18,746 nt of DNA from Oxalobacteraceae bacterium UBA6018 (GTDB taxonomy: Bacteria > Pseudomonadota > Gammaproteobacteria > Burkholderiales > Burkholderiaceae_D): assembly GCA_002428015.1 (NCBI GenBank), contig DIZW01000052.1, positions 1 through 18,746 on the forward strand, written 5' to 3'. The number at the start of each line of letters is the position of its first letter. Positions within the stretch are counted from its first letter, which is position 1. Made by a program: the position numbers and the translations under genes. Positions 1-9,080 of this stretch are shown piece by piece. The notes under the pieces were generated by a model. The model worked only from the letters and a program-made list of their open reading frames with translations. It made no database searches and was not told the origin of the DNA.

Positions 1-2918
1 CGCTCGAACTCCTGCAGCACCGCCTCTTCCACCAGGTCGGTCAGCTCCTCGATGATGAACGAGCCCTGGTTGGGGTTCTCGTTCATGGCCAGGCCCCACT
101 CGCGGTTGATGATCAGCTGGATCGCCAGCGCGCGCCGCACCGAGGCGTCGGTGGGCGTGGTGATGGCCTCGTCGTAGGCGTTGGTGTGCAGACTGTTGCA
201 GTTGTCGTAGACCGCGATCAGGGCCTGCAGGGTGGTGCGGATGTCGTTGAAGTCGATCTCCTGCGCGTGCAGCGAGCGGCCGGAGGTCTGGATGTGGTAC
301 TTGAGCTTCTGGCTGCGCTCGTTTGCGCCGTATTTGTCGCGCAGCGCGATGGCCCACAGGCGCCGCGCCACCCGCCCCAGCACCGTGTACTCGGGGTCCA
401 TGCCGTTACTGAAGAAGAAAGACAGATTGGGCGCGAAGTCGTCGATGTGCATGCCGCGCGCCAAATAGGCCTCCACGAAGGTGAAGCCGTTCGACAGCGT
501 GAAGGCCAGCTGCGAAATCGGGTTCGCGCCCGCTTCGGCGATGTGGTAGCCCGAGATCGACACCGAATAGAAATTGCGGACCTGGTGGCGCACGAAGTAT
601 TCCTGGATGTCGCCCATGACCTTGAGCGAAAACTCGGTCGAGAAGATGCAGGTGTTCTGGCCCTGGTCCTCCTTGAGGATGTCGGCCTGCACCGTGCCGC
701 GCACGTTGGCCAGCACGTGGGCGCGGATGGCGGCCGCCTCGTCGGCGTCCGGCGCGCGCCCCTGCTCGCGCGCGAAGGCCTCGCAGCGCTGGTCGATGGC
801 GGCGTTCATGAACATCGCCAGGATGGTCGGGGCCGGGCCGTTGATGGTCATCGACACGGAGGTGGCCGGGTCGCACAGGTCAAAGCCCTCGTACAGCGCC
901 TTCATGTCGTCCAGGGTGGCGACCGACACCCCGGCGTTGCCGACCTTGCCGTAGATGTCAGGCCGCGGCGCGGGGTCGGCGCCGTACAGGGTGACCGAAT
1001 CGAAGGCGGTCGAGAGGCGCTTGGCCGGCATGCCTTCCGAGACCAGCTTGAAGCGCCGGTTGGTGCGCATGGCGTCGCCTTCGCCGGCGAACATGCGGGT
1101 CGGGTCCTCGCCTTCGCGCTTGAAGGGGAACACCCCGGCCGTGTATGGAAACGCGCCGGGCAGGTTCTCGCGCAGCAGGAAGCGCAGCAGCTCGCCATGG
1201 TCCTCGAAGCGCGGCAGCGCCACCTTGCGCACCGTGGTGCCCGACAGGGTCTGGCGCACCAGGCGCGTGCGCGCCTCGACGCCGCGCGTGGCGACCGGGA
1301 AATCGTCGCCGGCGTAGGCCGCCTGCAGCGCCGGCCAGCCGTCCAGCAGTGCGCGGGCGCGCTCGTCCAGCGCCTGCTCGCGCGCGGCGATCAGCGCGTC
1401 CAGGCCGTCCGCCTGGCCGCCCTGGCCCGCTTCGTCCAGCATGCGCTTGGCCGCCGTCAGCTGCTGCCGCTCGCGCGCCAGCGTGACCTGGCGCGCGCCG
1501 TCGCGGTGGTAGCCGCGCACGGTATCGGCGATCTCGGCCAGGTAGCGCGCGCGCGCCGGCGGCACGATGGCGCGCTGCGCGCCTGCCTGCGCGGCGCCGC
1601 CGCCGGTGGCCGCGGCCAGCCTGCCCGGGCCCACCGGCAGCCCGAGCGCGGCCAGGCGCGCCAGCAGGCCGTGGTAGAGCGCGGTGACGCCCTCGTCGTT
1701 GAAGCGCGAGGCCTGGGTGCCGTACACCGGCATGGCCTCCAGCGGCTCGCCCCACAGCTCGCGGTTGCGCTGGTACTGCTTGGCCACGTCGCGCAGCGCG
1801 TCCTGGGCGCCCTTGCGGTCGAATTTATTGATCGCGATGGCGTCGGCGAAATCGAGCATGTCGATTTTTTCCAGTTGGCTGGCGGCGCCGAACTCCGGCG
1901 TCATCACGTACAGCGACAGGTCCACGTGCGCCACGATGGCCGCGTCGCCCTGGCCGATGCCGGAGGTCTCCACCAGCACCACGTCGAAGCCGGCCACCTT
2001 GCACGCGGCGATCACCTCGGGCAGGGCCGGCGAGATCTCGGAGCCGGCCGCGCGCGTGACCAGCGAGCGCATGAACACCCGCGCCTGGCCGTGCCACGGG
2101 TGGATGGCGTTCATGCGGATGCGGTCGCCCAGCAGCGCGCCGCCCGACTTGCGCCGCGACGGGTCGATCGAGATGATCGCGATGTTGAGCGCGTCGCCCT
2201 GGTCCAGGCGCATGCGCCGCACCAGTTCGTCCGTCAGCGAGGACTTGCCGGCCCCGCCGGTGCCGGTGATGCCCAGCGTGGGCACCGCCAGCGGCGCGGC
2301 CGCCTCCAGCAGGGCGCGCCGCAGCGCCGGGGCGGCGCGCTGGTTCTCCAGCGCCGTGATCAGCTGCGCCAGCGGGCGGTGGCGCGCCGCCACCGCGCCG
2401 CCGCGCAGCGCGTCCAAGGTGTCCGGCGCGTAGGCCGACAGGTCGAGGTCGCAGGCGGCCAGCATGGCCTCGATCATCCCGGCCAGGCCCATGCGCTGGC
2501 CGTCCTCCGGGCTGAAGATGCGCGTCACGCCGTAGTCCTGCAGCGCGGCGATCTCGGCCGGGACGATCACCCCGCCGCCGCCGGCGAACACCTTGATGTG
2601 GACGCCGCCGCGCTGCCTGAGCAGGTCGATCATGTACTTGAAGTATTCCATGTGCCCGCCCTGGTAGCTGGAGATGGCGATGCCTTGCACGTCCTCGGCC
2701 AGGGCCGCCGTGACCACCTCGTCGACCGAGCGGTTGTGCCCCAGGTGGACCACCTCCGCGCCTTTCGACTGCAGGATGCGGCGCATGATGTTGATCGAGG
2801 CGTCGTGGCCGTCGAACAGCGCGGCGGCGGTCACGAAGCGGACCTGGTGGGTGAGCCGCGCCGGCGCGGGCGCAGGCAGAGGTAGGTCGAGGCGGGTGGC
2901 GGCGGTGATGTCGTTCAT
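1..2918 (-). CDS. icmF: Fused isobutyryl-CoA mutase IcmF (3' end outside window)
   Basis: This enzyme interconverts isobutyryl-CoA and n-butyryl-CoA using coenzyme B12; the fused form carries its own G-protein chaperone. About 972 residues are visible and the family is usually near 1,090, so only the C-terminus is missing. Domains in order: a B12-binding domain with DGHDAS at residues 36-41 (H38 is the likely cobalt ligand), a MeaB-like GTPase with Walker A GTGGAGKS at 219-226, and the mutase barrel with CDPATSVSMTING at 682-694. Near the left edge come the motifs SGYHIAEAGAN and NSLHTNAYDEAI, typical of acyl-CoA mutases. The B12 / G-protein / mutase order is diagnostic of IcmF and differs from methylmalonyl-CoA mutase. 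The start at 2918 has AAGGA 7 bases upstream. The gene follows the oxidoreductase by 42 bases and is probably cotranscribed. Related IcmFs also act on isovaleryl/pivalyl-CoA, so the exact substrate is inferred. Confidence 0.95.
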   Translation of the reverse strand, partial: MNDITAATRLDLPLPAPAPARLTHQVRFVTAAALFDGHDASINIMRRILQSKGAEVVHLGHNRSVDEVVTAALAEDVQGIAISSYQGGHMEYFKYMIDLLRQRGGVHIKVFAGGGGVIVPAEIAALQDYGVTRIFSPEDGQRMGLAGMIEAMLAACDLDLSAYAPDTLDALRGGAVAARHRPLAQLITALENQRAAPALRRALLEAAAPLAVPTLGITGTGGAGKSSLTDELVRRMRLDQGDALNIAIISIDPSRRKSGGALLGDRIRMNAIHPWHGQARVFMRSLVTRAAGSEISPALPEVIAACKVAGFDVVLVETSGIGQGDAAIVAHVDLSLYVMTPEFGAASQLEKIDMLDFADAIAINKFDRKGAQDALRDVAKQYQRNRELWGEPLEAMPVYGTQASRFNDEGVTALYHGLLARLAALGLPVGPGRLAAATGGGAAQAGAQRAIVPPARARYLAEIADTVRGYHRDGARQVTLARERQQLTAAKRMLDEAGQGGQADGLDALIAAREQALDERARALLDGWPALQAAYAGDDFPVATRGVEARTRLVRQTLSGTTVRKVALPRFEDHGELLRFLLRENLPGAFPYTAGVFPFKREGEDPTRMFAGEGDAMRTNRRFKLVSEGMPAKRLSTAFDSVTLYGADPAPRPDIYGKVGNAGVSVATLDDMKALYEGFDLCDPATSVSMTINGPAPTILAMFMNAAIDQRCEAFAREQGRAPDADEAAAIRAHVLANVRGTVQADILKEDQGQNTCIFSTEFSLKVMGDIQEYFVRHQVRNFYSVSISGYHIAEAGANPISQLAFTLSNGFTFVEAYLARGMHIDDFAPNLSFFFSNGMDPEYTVLGRVARRLWAIALRDKYGANERSQKLKYHIQTSGRSLHAQEIDFNDIRTTLQALIAVYDNCNSLHTNAYDEAITTPTDASVRRALAIQLIINREWGLAMNENPNQGSFIIEELTDLVEEAVLQEFE

Positions 2919-2960
2919 GGTGGTCCTTGTGGATGTTCGGGTGGGGCGGGGCCGGGAGGG

Positions 2961-5900
2961 TCAGGGCGCGCCGGCGCCGCGCGCGTGCGCCAGCAGGCGC
3001 GCCTTCTCGGCGTGGAAACGCGCCACCGCCTGTAGCTTGACGTGGCCGAAGCCGCGGATCTGTTCCGGCAGCGCCGCCAGCTCCACGGCCAGCGCGTGGT
3101 TGCCGGCGTCGAGCCGCGCCAGCAGCGCTTCGATCATGGCGCTGTATTCGCCGATCAGCGCGCGCTCCATGCGCCGCTCGGCGCTGCGCCCGAACGGGTC
3201 GAGCGGGCCGCCGCGCAGGCGCTTGCACCTGGCCAGCAGCTTGAAGGCGTGCCACATCCAGCCGCCGAATTCGGCCTTGAGCAGGTGGCCGTCGGCGTCC
3301 TTTTTCGCCAGCAGCGGCGGCGCCAGGTTGAACTTGAGCGTGAACCCGCCCTCGAACTGCTGCTTGAGCTGCTCGACGAAGCGCCCGTCGGTGTACAGGC
3401 GCGCCACTTCGTACTCGTCCTTGTAGGCCATCAGCTTGAAGTAGGACTTGGCCACCGCCGTGGCCAGCCTGGTGCCCAGGCCGAGCGCGCTCTCGGCCGC
3501 GCGCACGCGCGCCACCAGCGCCTCGTAGCGCGCGGCGTAGGCGCGGTCCTGGTAGGCGGTGAGGAAGGCCACGCGCTGGCCGATCAGGTTCGTAAGGCTG
3601 GTCGGCATCGTCACCACCACCGCCTGCGCCGGGGTGGCGATGCGCTCGACCCGCTTCAGGTCCACCGCCGCGCGCCGCCCCCATAGAAAGCTGCGCTGGT
3701 TGGCCGCCACCGCCACCCCGTTCAGGGCGATCGCGCGCAGCAGGGCCGCCTCGCTCAAAGGGATGCGCCCGCGCTGCCAGGCGTAGCCGAGCATGAACAG
3801 GTTGGCGGCGATCGCGTCGCCCATCAGTGCCGTGGCCAGCCGGGTGGCGTCGATGAAGTCGGCCGCGTCCGCGCCGCCGACCGATTCGGCGATCAGCGCG
3901 CGCACGGCGGCGGCCGGATACTGCCAGTCCGGGTTCTGGGCGAAGGTGCCGGGCGGCTGCTCGTGCAGGTTGATCACCGCCAGGGTGCGGCCCGGGCGCA
4001 TCTTGGAGACCGCGTCCTGGGCGCCGGCGGTGAGCATGTCGCAGCCCAGGATCAGGTCCGCCTCGCCGGTGGCGATGCGCTGGGCGCGCAGCTGGGCCGG
4101 GGCGGCGGCGATCTTCACGTGCGAGGTGACCGAGCCGTTTTTCTGCGCCATGCCGGTCATGTCCAGCACCGACGCGCCCTTGCCTTCCAGGTGGGCCGCC
4201 ATGCCGATCAGGGCGCCCACCGTGATCACGCCGGTGCCGCCGATGCCGTTGATGAGGATGTTGTAGGGCCGCTCGCAGCCGGGCAGGCTGGGCTCGGGCA
4301 GCGCGCCGAAATCCTCGTCCGCGCTCGCGCCGGGCGCCGCCCCGGTGCGGGATTTTTTCAGGGCGCCGCCTTCGATGGTCACGAAGCTTGGGCAGAACCC
4401 CTTCACGCAGCTGAAGTCCTTGTTGCAGGAGGACTGGTCGATCGCGCGCTTGCGCCCGAATTCGGTTTCCTTGGGCAGGATGGCGACGCAATTGGACTGC
4501 ACCCCGCAGTCGCCGCAGCCTTCGCACACGGCCTCGTTGATCACCACCCGCCGGGCCGGGTCGGGGTAGTCGCCGTGCTTGCGGCGGCGCCGCTTTTCGG
4601 CCGCGCAGGTCTGGTCGTAGATCAGCACCGACACCCCGGGGACCTCGCGCAGCTCGCGCTGGACGGCGTCGAGCTGGTCGCGCCCGTGCAGGCTGACGCT
4701 GGGCGGCAGCGCCGCGCGCTCGCGGTAGCGCGCCAGGTCCTCGGTGACGAGGGCGATGCGCTCGACCCCTTCGGCCGCCATCTGGCGCGCCACCAGCGCC
4801 ACCGAGATCGGCCCGTCCACCGGCTGCCCGCCGGTCATGGCCACCGCGTCGTTGTACAGGATCTTATAGGTGATGTTGACCCCGGCCGCGATGGCCGCGC
4901 GGATGGCCAGGTAGCCCGAGTGGTAGTAGGTGCCGTCGCCCAGGTTCTGGAACACGTGGTCCACCTTGGAGAAGGGCGCCTGGCCGATCCACGGCGCGCC
5001 TTCGCCGCCCATGTGGGTGGTCAGCTTGTTCATGCCCGGGTAGATGGCGGTGGCCATCACGTGGCAGCCGATGCCGGCCAGCGCGAAGCTGCCCTCGGGG
5101 ACCTTGGTCGAGCTGTTGTGCGGGCAGCCGGCGCAGTAGAAGGCGGGACGCGGCGGCGTGTCGATGGCCTTCTTGAGCACCGCGTCCTTGGCGTCGAGGA
5201 AGGCGATGCGCGCGCCGATCTGCGCGCGCGTGTGCGCGTCCGTGACCAGGCGCGCGACCCGCGCGGCGATCACCCGCGCCACCTGGGACACCGAGAAATC
5301 GGCCTTCGAGGTGAGCAGCCACTCGCCGCGCGGGGCCACCCATTCGCCTTTCTCGTCGAACTTGCCGATCACGCGCGGACGCACGTCGTCGCGCCAGTTG
5401 TAGAGCTGCTCCTTGAGCTGGTACTCGACGATCTGGCGCTTTTCCTCGACCACCAGGATCTCGTCGAGCCCCTGGGCGAATTCGCGCACGCCGTCCGGCT
5501 CCAGCGGCCACGGCATGGCCACCTTGAACAGGCGCAGCCCGATGCGCGCGGCCATGGCCTCGTCGATGCCCAGCTCCTCGAGCGCCTCGAGCACGTCGAG
5601 GTAGGACTTGCCGGAGGCGATGATGCCCAGCTTGGCGCCGGGGCTGTCGATGGTGGTGTGGTTGAGCCGGTTTTCGCGCGCGTAGGCCAGGGCCGCGTAG
5701 ATCTTATAGTCCTGCATCAGCGCTTCCTGGGCGCGCGCCTGCTGGCCCAGCGGCAGCGCCGACAGGCGCGCGTTCAGGCCGCCCTCGGGCATGTGGAAGT
5801 CGAGCGGGATCCTGACCTGCACCCGGAACGGATCGGCGTCCACCGAGGCGCTCGACTCGACCGTGTCGGCCAGCGCCTTGAACGCCACGGCGCAGCCGGA

Positions 5901-6524
5901 GAAGCGCGACATGGCCCAGCCGTGGATGCCCAGGTCCAGGTATTCCTGCACGTTGCACGGGTACAGCACGGGGATCATCGAGGCCGAGAACAGGTGGTCG
6001 GACTGGTGCGGCAGGGTCGAGGAGTAGGCGCCGTGGTCGTCGCCGGCCACCAGCAGCACGCCGCCCAGGCGCGCGCTGCCGGCGTGGTTCATGTGCTTGA
6101 AGACGTCGCCGCAGCGGTCCACGCCCGGCCCCTTGCCGTACCACATCGCGAACACGCCGTCGTACCTGGCCGGGCCGATCAGGTCGACCTGCTGGCTGCC
6201 CCACACGGCGGTGGCGGCCAGGTCCTCGTTGACGCCGGGGACGAACTTGACGTGGTGGGCGGCCAGGTGGGCCTGGGCCTTCCACAGGTTCTCGTCGAGC
6301 CCGCCCAAAGGCGAGCCGCGGTAGCCGGAGATGAAGCCGGCCGTGTTCAGGCCGGCGGCGAGGTCGCGCTCGCGCTGCATCATCGGCAGGCGCACCAGGG
6401 CCTGGATGCCGGAGATGAAGATCGTGCCGGCCGTCTCGGTGTATTTGTCGTCGAGGCGGATCTGGGTCAGGCGCGTCGACGCGTCCTGCGCGCGCGCGGG
6501 CGGCGCTGCCGTGGTGTCTGGCAT
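2961..6524 (-). CDS. One-chain indolepyruvate-type 2-oxoacid:ferredoxin oxidoreductase
   Basis: Predicted to decarboxylate a 2-oxoacid (indolepyruvate, phenylpyruvate or a branched-chain oxoacid) to the acyl-CoA, passing electrons to ferredoxin through thiamine diphosphate and iron-sulfur clusters. The protein has 1187 residues. An N-terminal pyrimidine-binding region carries GYRGSPLGGLD. Next are CAGCPHNSST at about 464-473 and a TPP-binding stretch from GDG at 529 to an Asn near 558. A cysteine-rich region holds C667, C670, C673, C679 and C700, C706, C711, fit for 4Fe-4S binding. The gamma-type domain has GIGGTG at 760-765, and an extra C-terminal domain follows. Archaeal enzymes split these parts over subunits; the fused form is common in proteobacteria. 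I chose the start at 6524 because GGAG lies 8 bases upstream and RLDDKYTET follows shortly; the frame is open to 6626 but the extension looks unlike the family. First gene of a unit with icmF. Confidence 0.93.
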   Translation of the reverse strand: MPDTTAAPPARAQDASTRLTQIRLDDKYTETAGTIFISGIQALVRLPMMQRERDLAAGLNTAGFISGYRGSPLGGLDENLWKAQAHLAAHHVKFVPGVNEDLAATAVWGSQQVDLIGPARYDGVFAMWYGKGPGVDRCGDVFKHMNHAGSARLGGVLLVAGDDHGAYSSTLPHQSDHLFSASMIPVLYPCNVQEYLDLGIHGWAMSRFSGCAVAFKALADTVESSASVDADPFRVQVRIPLDFHMPEGGLNARLSALPLGQQARAQEALMQDYKIYAALAYARENRLNHTTIDSPGAKLGIIASGKSYLDVLEALEELGIDEAMAARIGLRLFKVAMPWPLEPDGVREFAQGLDEILVVEEKRQIVEYQLKEQLYNWRDDVRPRVIGKFDEKGEWVAPRGEWLLTSKADFSVSQVARVIAARVARLVTDAHTRAQIGARIAFLDAKDAVLKKAIDTPPRPAFYCAGCPHNSSTKVPEGSFALAGIGCHVMATAIYPGMNKLTTHMGGEGAPWIGQAPFSKVDHVFQNLGDGTYYHSGYLAIRAAIAAGVNITYKILYNDAVAMTGGQPVDGPISVALVARQMAAEGVERIALVTEDLARYRERAALPPSVSLHGRDQLDAVQRELREVPGVSVLIYDQTCAAEKRRRRKHGDYPDPARRVVINEAVCEGCGDCGVQSNCVAILPKETEFGRKRAIDQSSCNKDFSCVKGFCPSFVTIEGGALKKSRTGAAPGASADEDFGALPEPSLPGCERPYNILINGIGGTGVITVGALIGMAAHLEGKGASVLDMTGMAQKNGSVTSHVKIAAAPAQLRAQRIATGEADLILGCDMLTAGAQDAVSKMRPGRTLAVINLHEQPPGTFAQNPDWQYPAAAVRALIAESVGGADAADFIDATRLATALMGDAIAANLFMLGYAWQRGRIPLSEAALLRAIALNGVAVAANQRSFLWGRRAAVDLKRVERIATPAQAVVVTMPTSLTNLIGQRVAFLTAYQDRAYAARYEALVARVRAAESALGLGTRLATAVAKSYFKLMAYKDEYEVARLYTDGRFVEQLKQQFEGGFTLKFNLAPPLLAKKDADGHLLKAEFGGWMWHAFKLLARCKRLRGGPLDPFGRSAERRMERALIGEYSAMIEALLARLDAGNHALAVELAALPEQIRGFGHVKLQAVARFHAEKARLLAHARGAGAP

Positions 6525-6784
6525 GTGGGGCTCCAAATTGTGTTCGGTTTTGTTCCCCCCGCAGGACGGCGCCGGGTAGGCGCCTTGATGCCGGGGTGGT
6601 GGGCCGCGAGTGCGCGGCGCATGCACTTTATTCTACAGACAATTGGCCGGGCGGCGCCAGCGCGCGGACCGTCCTCACGCGATTTTTCCGTGGTCAAATC
6701 GCAAAAAATAGTCCTCCTTAGCAATAAAATCGGCGTACACTGGTTTCACGGGCTGCAATAAATTAAAACCAAAGCCGGGGACAC
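6525..6784. promoter_or_regulatory. Divergent promoter region between oxidoreductase and HD-GYP genes
   Basis: This 260-base gap separates two divergent genes and must hold both promoters. It is more AT-rich than its surroundings between 6680 and 6770. On the plus strand TACACT, starting near 6735, is a possible -10 box for the HD-GYP gene, but no good -35 lies at the right distance. On the minus strand TAGAAT (6630-6635) is a possible -10 for the oxidoreductase gene, again without a clear -35. A 7-base inverted repeat GCGATTT/AAATCGC lies at 6679-6685 and 6696-6702. The assignments of individual boxes are guesses. Confidence 0.4.
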
Positions 6785-8005
6785 ATGCTCAAGAAAATTG
6801 ACGCTTCCCAGCTCAAGGTGGGGATGTACATCCATGACTTGAGCTGCGACTGGATGACGCACCCCTTTGTGCGCAACCGCTTTTTGATCGGCAGCGAGGA
6901 CGAGATCCGCAAGATCGTCCAGGCCGGCATCCACGACGTGGTGATCGACGCCAGCCGCGGGCTGGACGTGCAGGACGCGCCCACCCTGGCCGAGGCCCAG
7001 GCGCGCACCGAGGCCGAGGTGGTGGCGCTGGCCGCCGCGCCGGCCGCCGTCACCCGGGTCGCGCTGGGCGAGGAACTCAAGCGCGCGGCCATGATCCGCC
7101 ACCAGGCCAGCGGGCTGGTGCGCACGGTGATGCGCGACGCGCGCCTGGGCAAGGCGATCGAGATCGACCAGGTCGCGCCGGTGGTGCAGAACATCACCGA
7201 ATCGATCCTGCGCAACCCGGGCGCCCTGATCGGCCTGCTGCGGATCAAGAGCAAGGACGACTACACCTTCCTGCATTCGGTCAGCGTGTGCACCTTGCTG
7301 GTGGCGTTCTGCCGTTCGCGCGCCCTGGACGCGGAAACCACCTACCAGGCCGGGCTGGGTGGCCTGCTGCACGATACCGGCAAGGCCCTGGTGCCCGACG
7401 CCATCCTCAACAAGCCGGGGCCCTTGACGGACGCCGAGTTCGCCATCGTGCGCAAGCATCCGCGCGACGGCTACGAGATCCTGTGCCAGTCGCCCGAGCT
7501 GGGCCCGATCCCGCTCGACATCACCTTGCATCACCACGAGCGGCGCGACGCCAGCGGCTATCCGGACAAGCAGGGCGAGGGCGCCATCAGCGAACTGGCG
7601 CAGATGGCCGCCATCGTCGACGTGTACGACGCCATCACCGCCGACCGCTGCTACCACAAGGGCATGTCGGCGGCCGAGGCGCTGCGCAAGATCTACGAGT
7701 GGAGCAAGTTCCACTTCAACCCCGCCTATGTGCAGGATTTCATGCGCTGCGTCGGGATCTATCCGGTCGGCACCATGGTCATGCTCGAGTCCGGACGGCT
7801 GGGCGTGGTGGTCGAGCCGCACGAGACCAACCTGCTCGCGCCCAAGGTCAACGTGTTCTTCAACACCAAGAAAAACATCTACATCAAGCCCGAGACGGTC
7901 GACCTGTCGCGCGCCCTCGGTTTCGGCGGCGGCGACAAGATCGTGCGCCACGAGTCGCCCGGCAAATGGAATGTCGACCCGATGAAGTTCCTGGTCGTGG
8001 CCTGA
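6785..8005 (+). CDS. HD-GYP domain cyclic-di-GMP phosphodiesterase
   Basis: Likely hydrolyses the second messenger c-di-GMP in the cytoplasm. The protein has 406 residues and no membrane segment or signal peptide. The N-terminal ~130 residues resemble the DUF3391 domain often fused to HD-GYP (it begins MLKKIDASQLKVGMYIHDL). The HD-GYP domain runs from about 150 to 310: H164 in FLHSVSV, HDTGK at 196-200 with metal-binding H196 and D197, HHHERRDASGYP at 249-260 including the GYP triad, and VDVYDAITADR at 278-288. In HHExxDGSGYP the first Gly is Ala here (A256), a mild change. A C-terminal extension of about 90 residues is seen in this subfamily. GGGGA sits upstream of the ATG at a normal distance. 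It converges on the GGDEF gene and is therefore not cotranscribed with it. Activity is inferred from the intact metal ligands. Confidence 0.92.
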   Translation: MLKKIDASQLKVGMYIHDLSCDWMTHPFVRNRFLIGSEDEIRKIVQAGIHDVVIDASRGLDVQDAPTLAEAQARTEAEVVALAAAPAAVTRVALGEELKRAAMIRHQASGLVRTVMRDARLGKAIEIDQVAPVVQNITESILRNPGALIGLLRIKSKDDYTFLHSVSVCTLLVAFCRSRALDAETTYQAGLGGLLHDTGKALVPDAILNKPGPLTDAEFAIVRKHPRDGYEILCQSPELGPIPLDITLHHHERRDASGYPDKQGEGAISELAQMAAIVDVYDAITADRCYHKGMSAAEALRKIYEWSKFHFNPAYVQDFMRCVGIYPVGTMVMLESGRLGVVVEPHETNLLAPKVNVFFNTKKNIYIKPETVDLSRALGFGGGDKIVRHESPGKWNVDPMKFLVVA

Positions 8006-8010
8006 GCGGC

Positions 8011-8029
8011 CCGCGGCCTGGCGCCGCGG
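8011..8029. terminator. GC-rich hairpin between convergent genes
   Basis: A perfect hairpin with 7-base arms (CCGCGGC / GCCGCGG) and a 5-base loop lies 5 bases past the HD-GYP stop codon and 10 bases from the GGDEF stop codon. There is no T-run on either side, so it is not a canonical intrinsic terminator, but its position suggests a shared bidirectional stop or 3'-end stabiliser. Confidence 0.4.
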
Positions 8030-8039
8030 AACTGCCGGG

Positions 8040-9080
8040 CTAGAAGAATTCGGCGGTGTCGTTGGCGGCGTTGGCCTGCAACATGCCGCCCGAGACCAGC
8101 TCGTCGTAGTGGCAAGCCTGGTTGCGCCCGTGGCTCTTGGCGTAGTACAGCGCCTGGTCGGCGTGGCCGAGGATGACCACCGGCGACTCGAAGGCGCTGA
8201 TGCTGACGAAGCCGACGCTGACCGTCACCGTGCCCACCTGGGGGAACACATGCCCTTCGACGTTGGTGCGGAAGCGGTTGATGATCTTGCGCGCGTTCTC
8301 CAGCGTCGTCGAACGCAGCAGCACCACGAACTCCTCGCCGCCGAAGCGAAACACCCGGTCCTGGGCGCGGAACGACGATTGCAGCAGGTTGGCGATCAGG
8401 ATCAGCACCTCGTCGCCGTACAGGTGGCCGAACTTGTCGTTGACGGCCTTGAAATGGTCGACGTCGACCACCGCCAGCCATTGCTTCTCCGTGTCCGAAT
8501 GCTGGCGCCGCTCCGGCTGGCCGGGCAGCGGCAGCTCGTGCTCGGCGCTGGCGTGCAGCATCTTGGCTAGCTGGTCGTCGAAGGTCTTGCGGTTTAACAG
8601 GCCGGTGAGCGAATCGCGCTCGCTGTAGTCGAGCAGGTTCTGGAAATTGCGGTACACGCTGACGATGCCGCCGATCACATGGATGGTGTCGGTGGTGTAG
8701 GGGGTCGGGTGGACGATCTCCAGGCAGGTGTCGGCCTTCTCGCCGATCCAGATCGGCAGCCACAGGGTGCGTTTGCCGTCGGCCGAGACCGCTTCGGCGC
8801 TGGTGCCGTGCTGGGCCAGGCAGTCGGCCAGCGCCGGCAAGCCCGCCAGCGGCTCGCCCAGGTTGTTGGCGTCGTAGTTCTCTTCCATGCGGGCCTGGCC
8901 GCCGGCGCTCACGCTGGCGCGCGCGCGCACGTATTTCTTGCCGCGCACGGTGAGCACGGACAGCACCCGCGCCTGCGAGGCGCCGGCCAGTTCCTGCACC
9001 GCCGAGATCACCGAAATGTCGAGCATCGTGTGATCGCGGTGGCCAGTCATGTCCACCATGTGTTTCAGAAGGGAATCCAT
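8040..9080 (-). CDS. GGDEF domain diguanylate cyclase with I-site
   Basis: Predicted to make c-di-GMP from two GTP. The protein has 346 residues, no predicted membrane segment, an N-terminal region of about 145 residues that may be a GAF-like sensor (not confidently recognised), and a GGDEF domain at about 155-325. Seen in the sequence: DSLTGLLNR at 156-164, VDVDHFKAVND at 205-215 with metal-binding D206, the active-site GGEEF at 247-251, and RAQD at 238-241, exactly five residues before GGEEF, which is the allosteric inhibitory I-site RxxD. Catalytic and feedback residues are therefore intact. Upstream of the ATG only a weak GAGA is seen. It converges on the HD-GYP phosphodiesterase gene and is divergent from flp, with which it shares a 398-base upstream region. 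The signal sensed by the N-terminal part is unknown. Confidence 0.92.
   Translation of the reverse strand: MDSLLKHMVDMTGHRDHTMLDISVISAVQELAGASQARVLSVLTVRGKKYVRARASVSAGGQARMEENYDANNLGEPLAGLPALADCLAQHGTSAEAVSADGKRTLWLPIWIGEKADTCLEIVHPTPYTTDTIHVIGGIVSVYRNFQNLLDYSERDSLTGLLNRKTFDDQLAKMLHASAEHELPLPGQPERRQHSDTEKQWLAVVDVDHFKAVNDKFGHLYGDEVLILIANLLQSSFRAQDRVFRFGGEEFVVLLRSTTLENARKIINRFRTNVEGHVFPQVGTVTVSVGFVSISAFESPVVILGHADQALYYAKSHGRNQACHYDELVSGGMLQANAANDTAEFF

Noticed and set aside
186..2885. Long open frame (899 codons) on the plus strand opposite icmF
   Set aside because: Its product is rich in Arg, Ala, Val, His and Asp in the pattern of an antisense frame of a GC-rich gene, has no recognisable domain, and the minus strand encodes an unmistakable IcmF.
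6525..6626. 34-residue N-terminal extension of the oxidoreductase
   Set aside because: The extension is Arg/Pro/Gly-rich and unlike the family, and GGAG precedes the ATG at 6524 at a proper distance.
3963..6761. Long open frame (932 codons) on the plus strand opposite the oxidoreductase gene
   Set aside because: Same reverse-frame composition; no domain motifs; the minus strand carries a complete, motif-rich enzyme.
6746..7951. Minus-strand frame of 401 codons opposite the HD-GYP gene
   Set aside because: The plus strand has intact HD and GYP motifs and a ribosome site; the reverse frame has low-complexity His/Asp/Val-rich composition.
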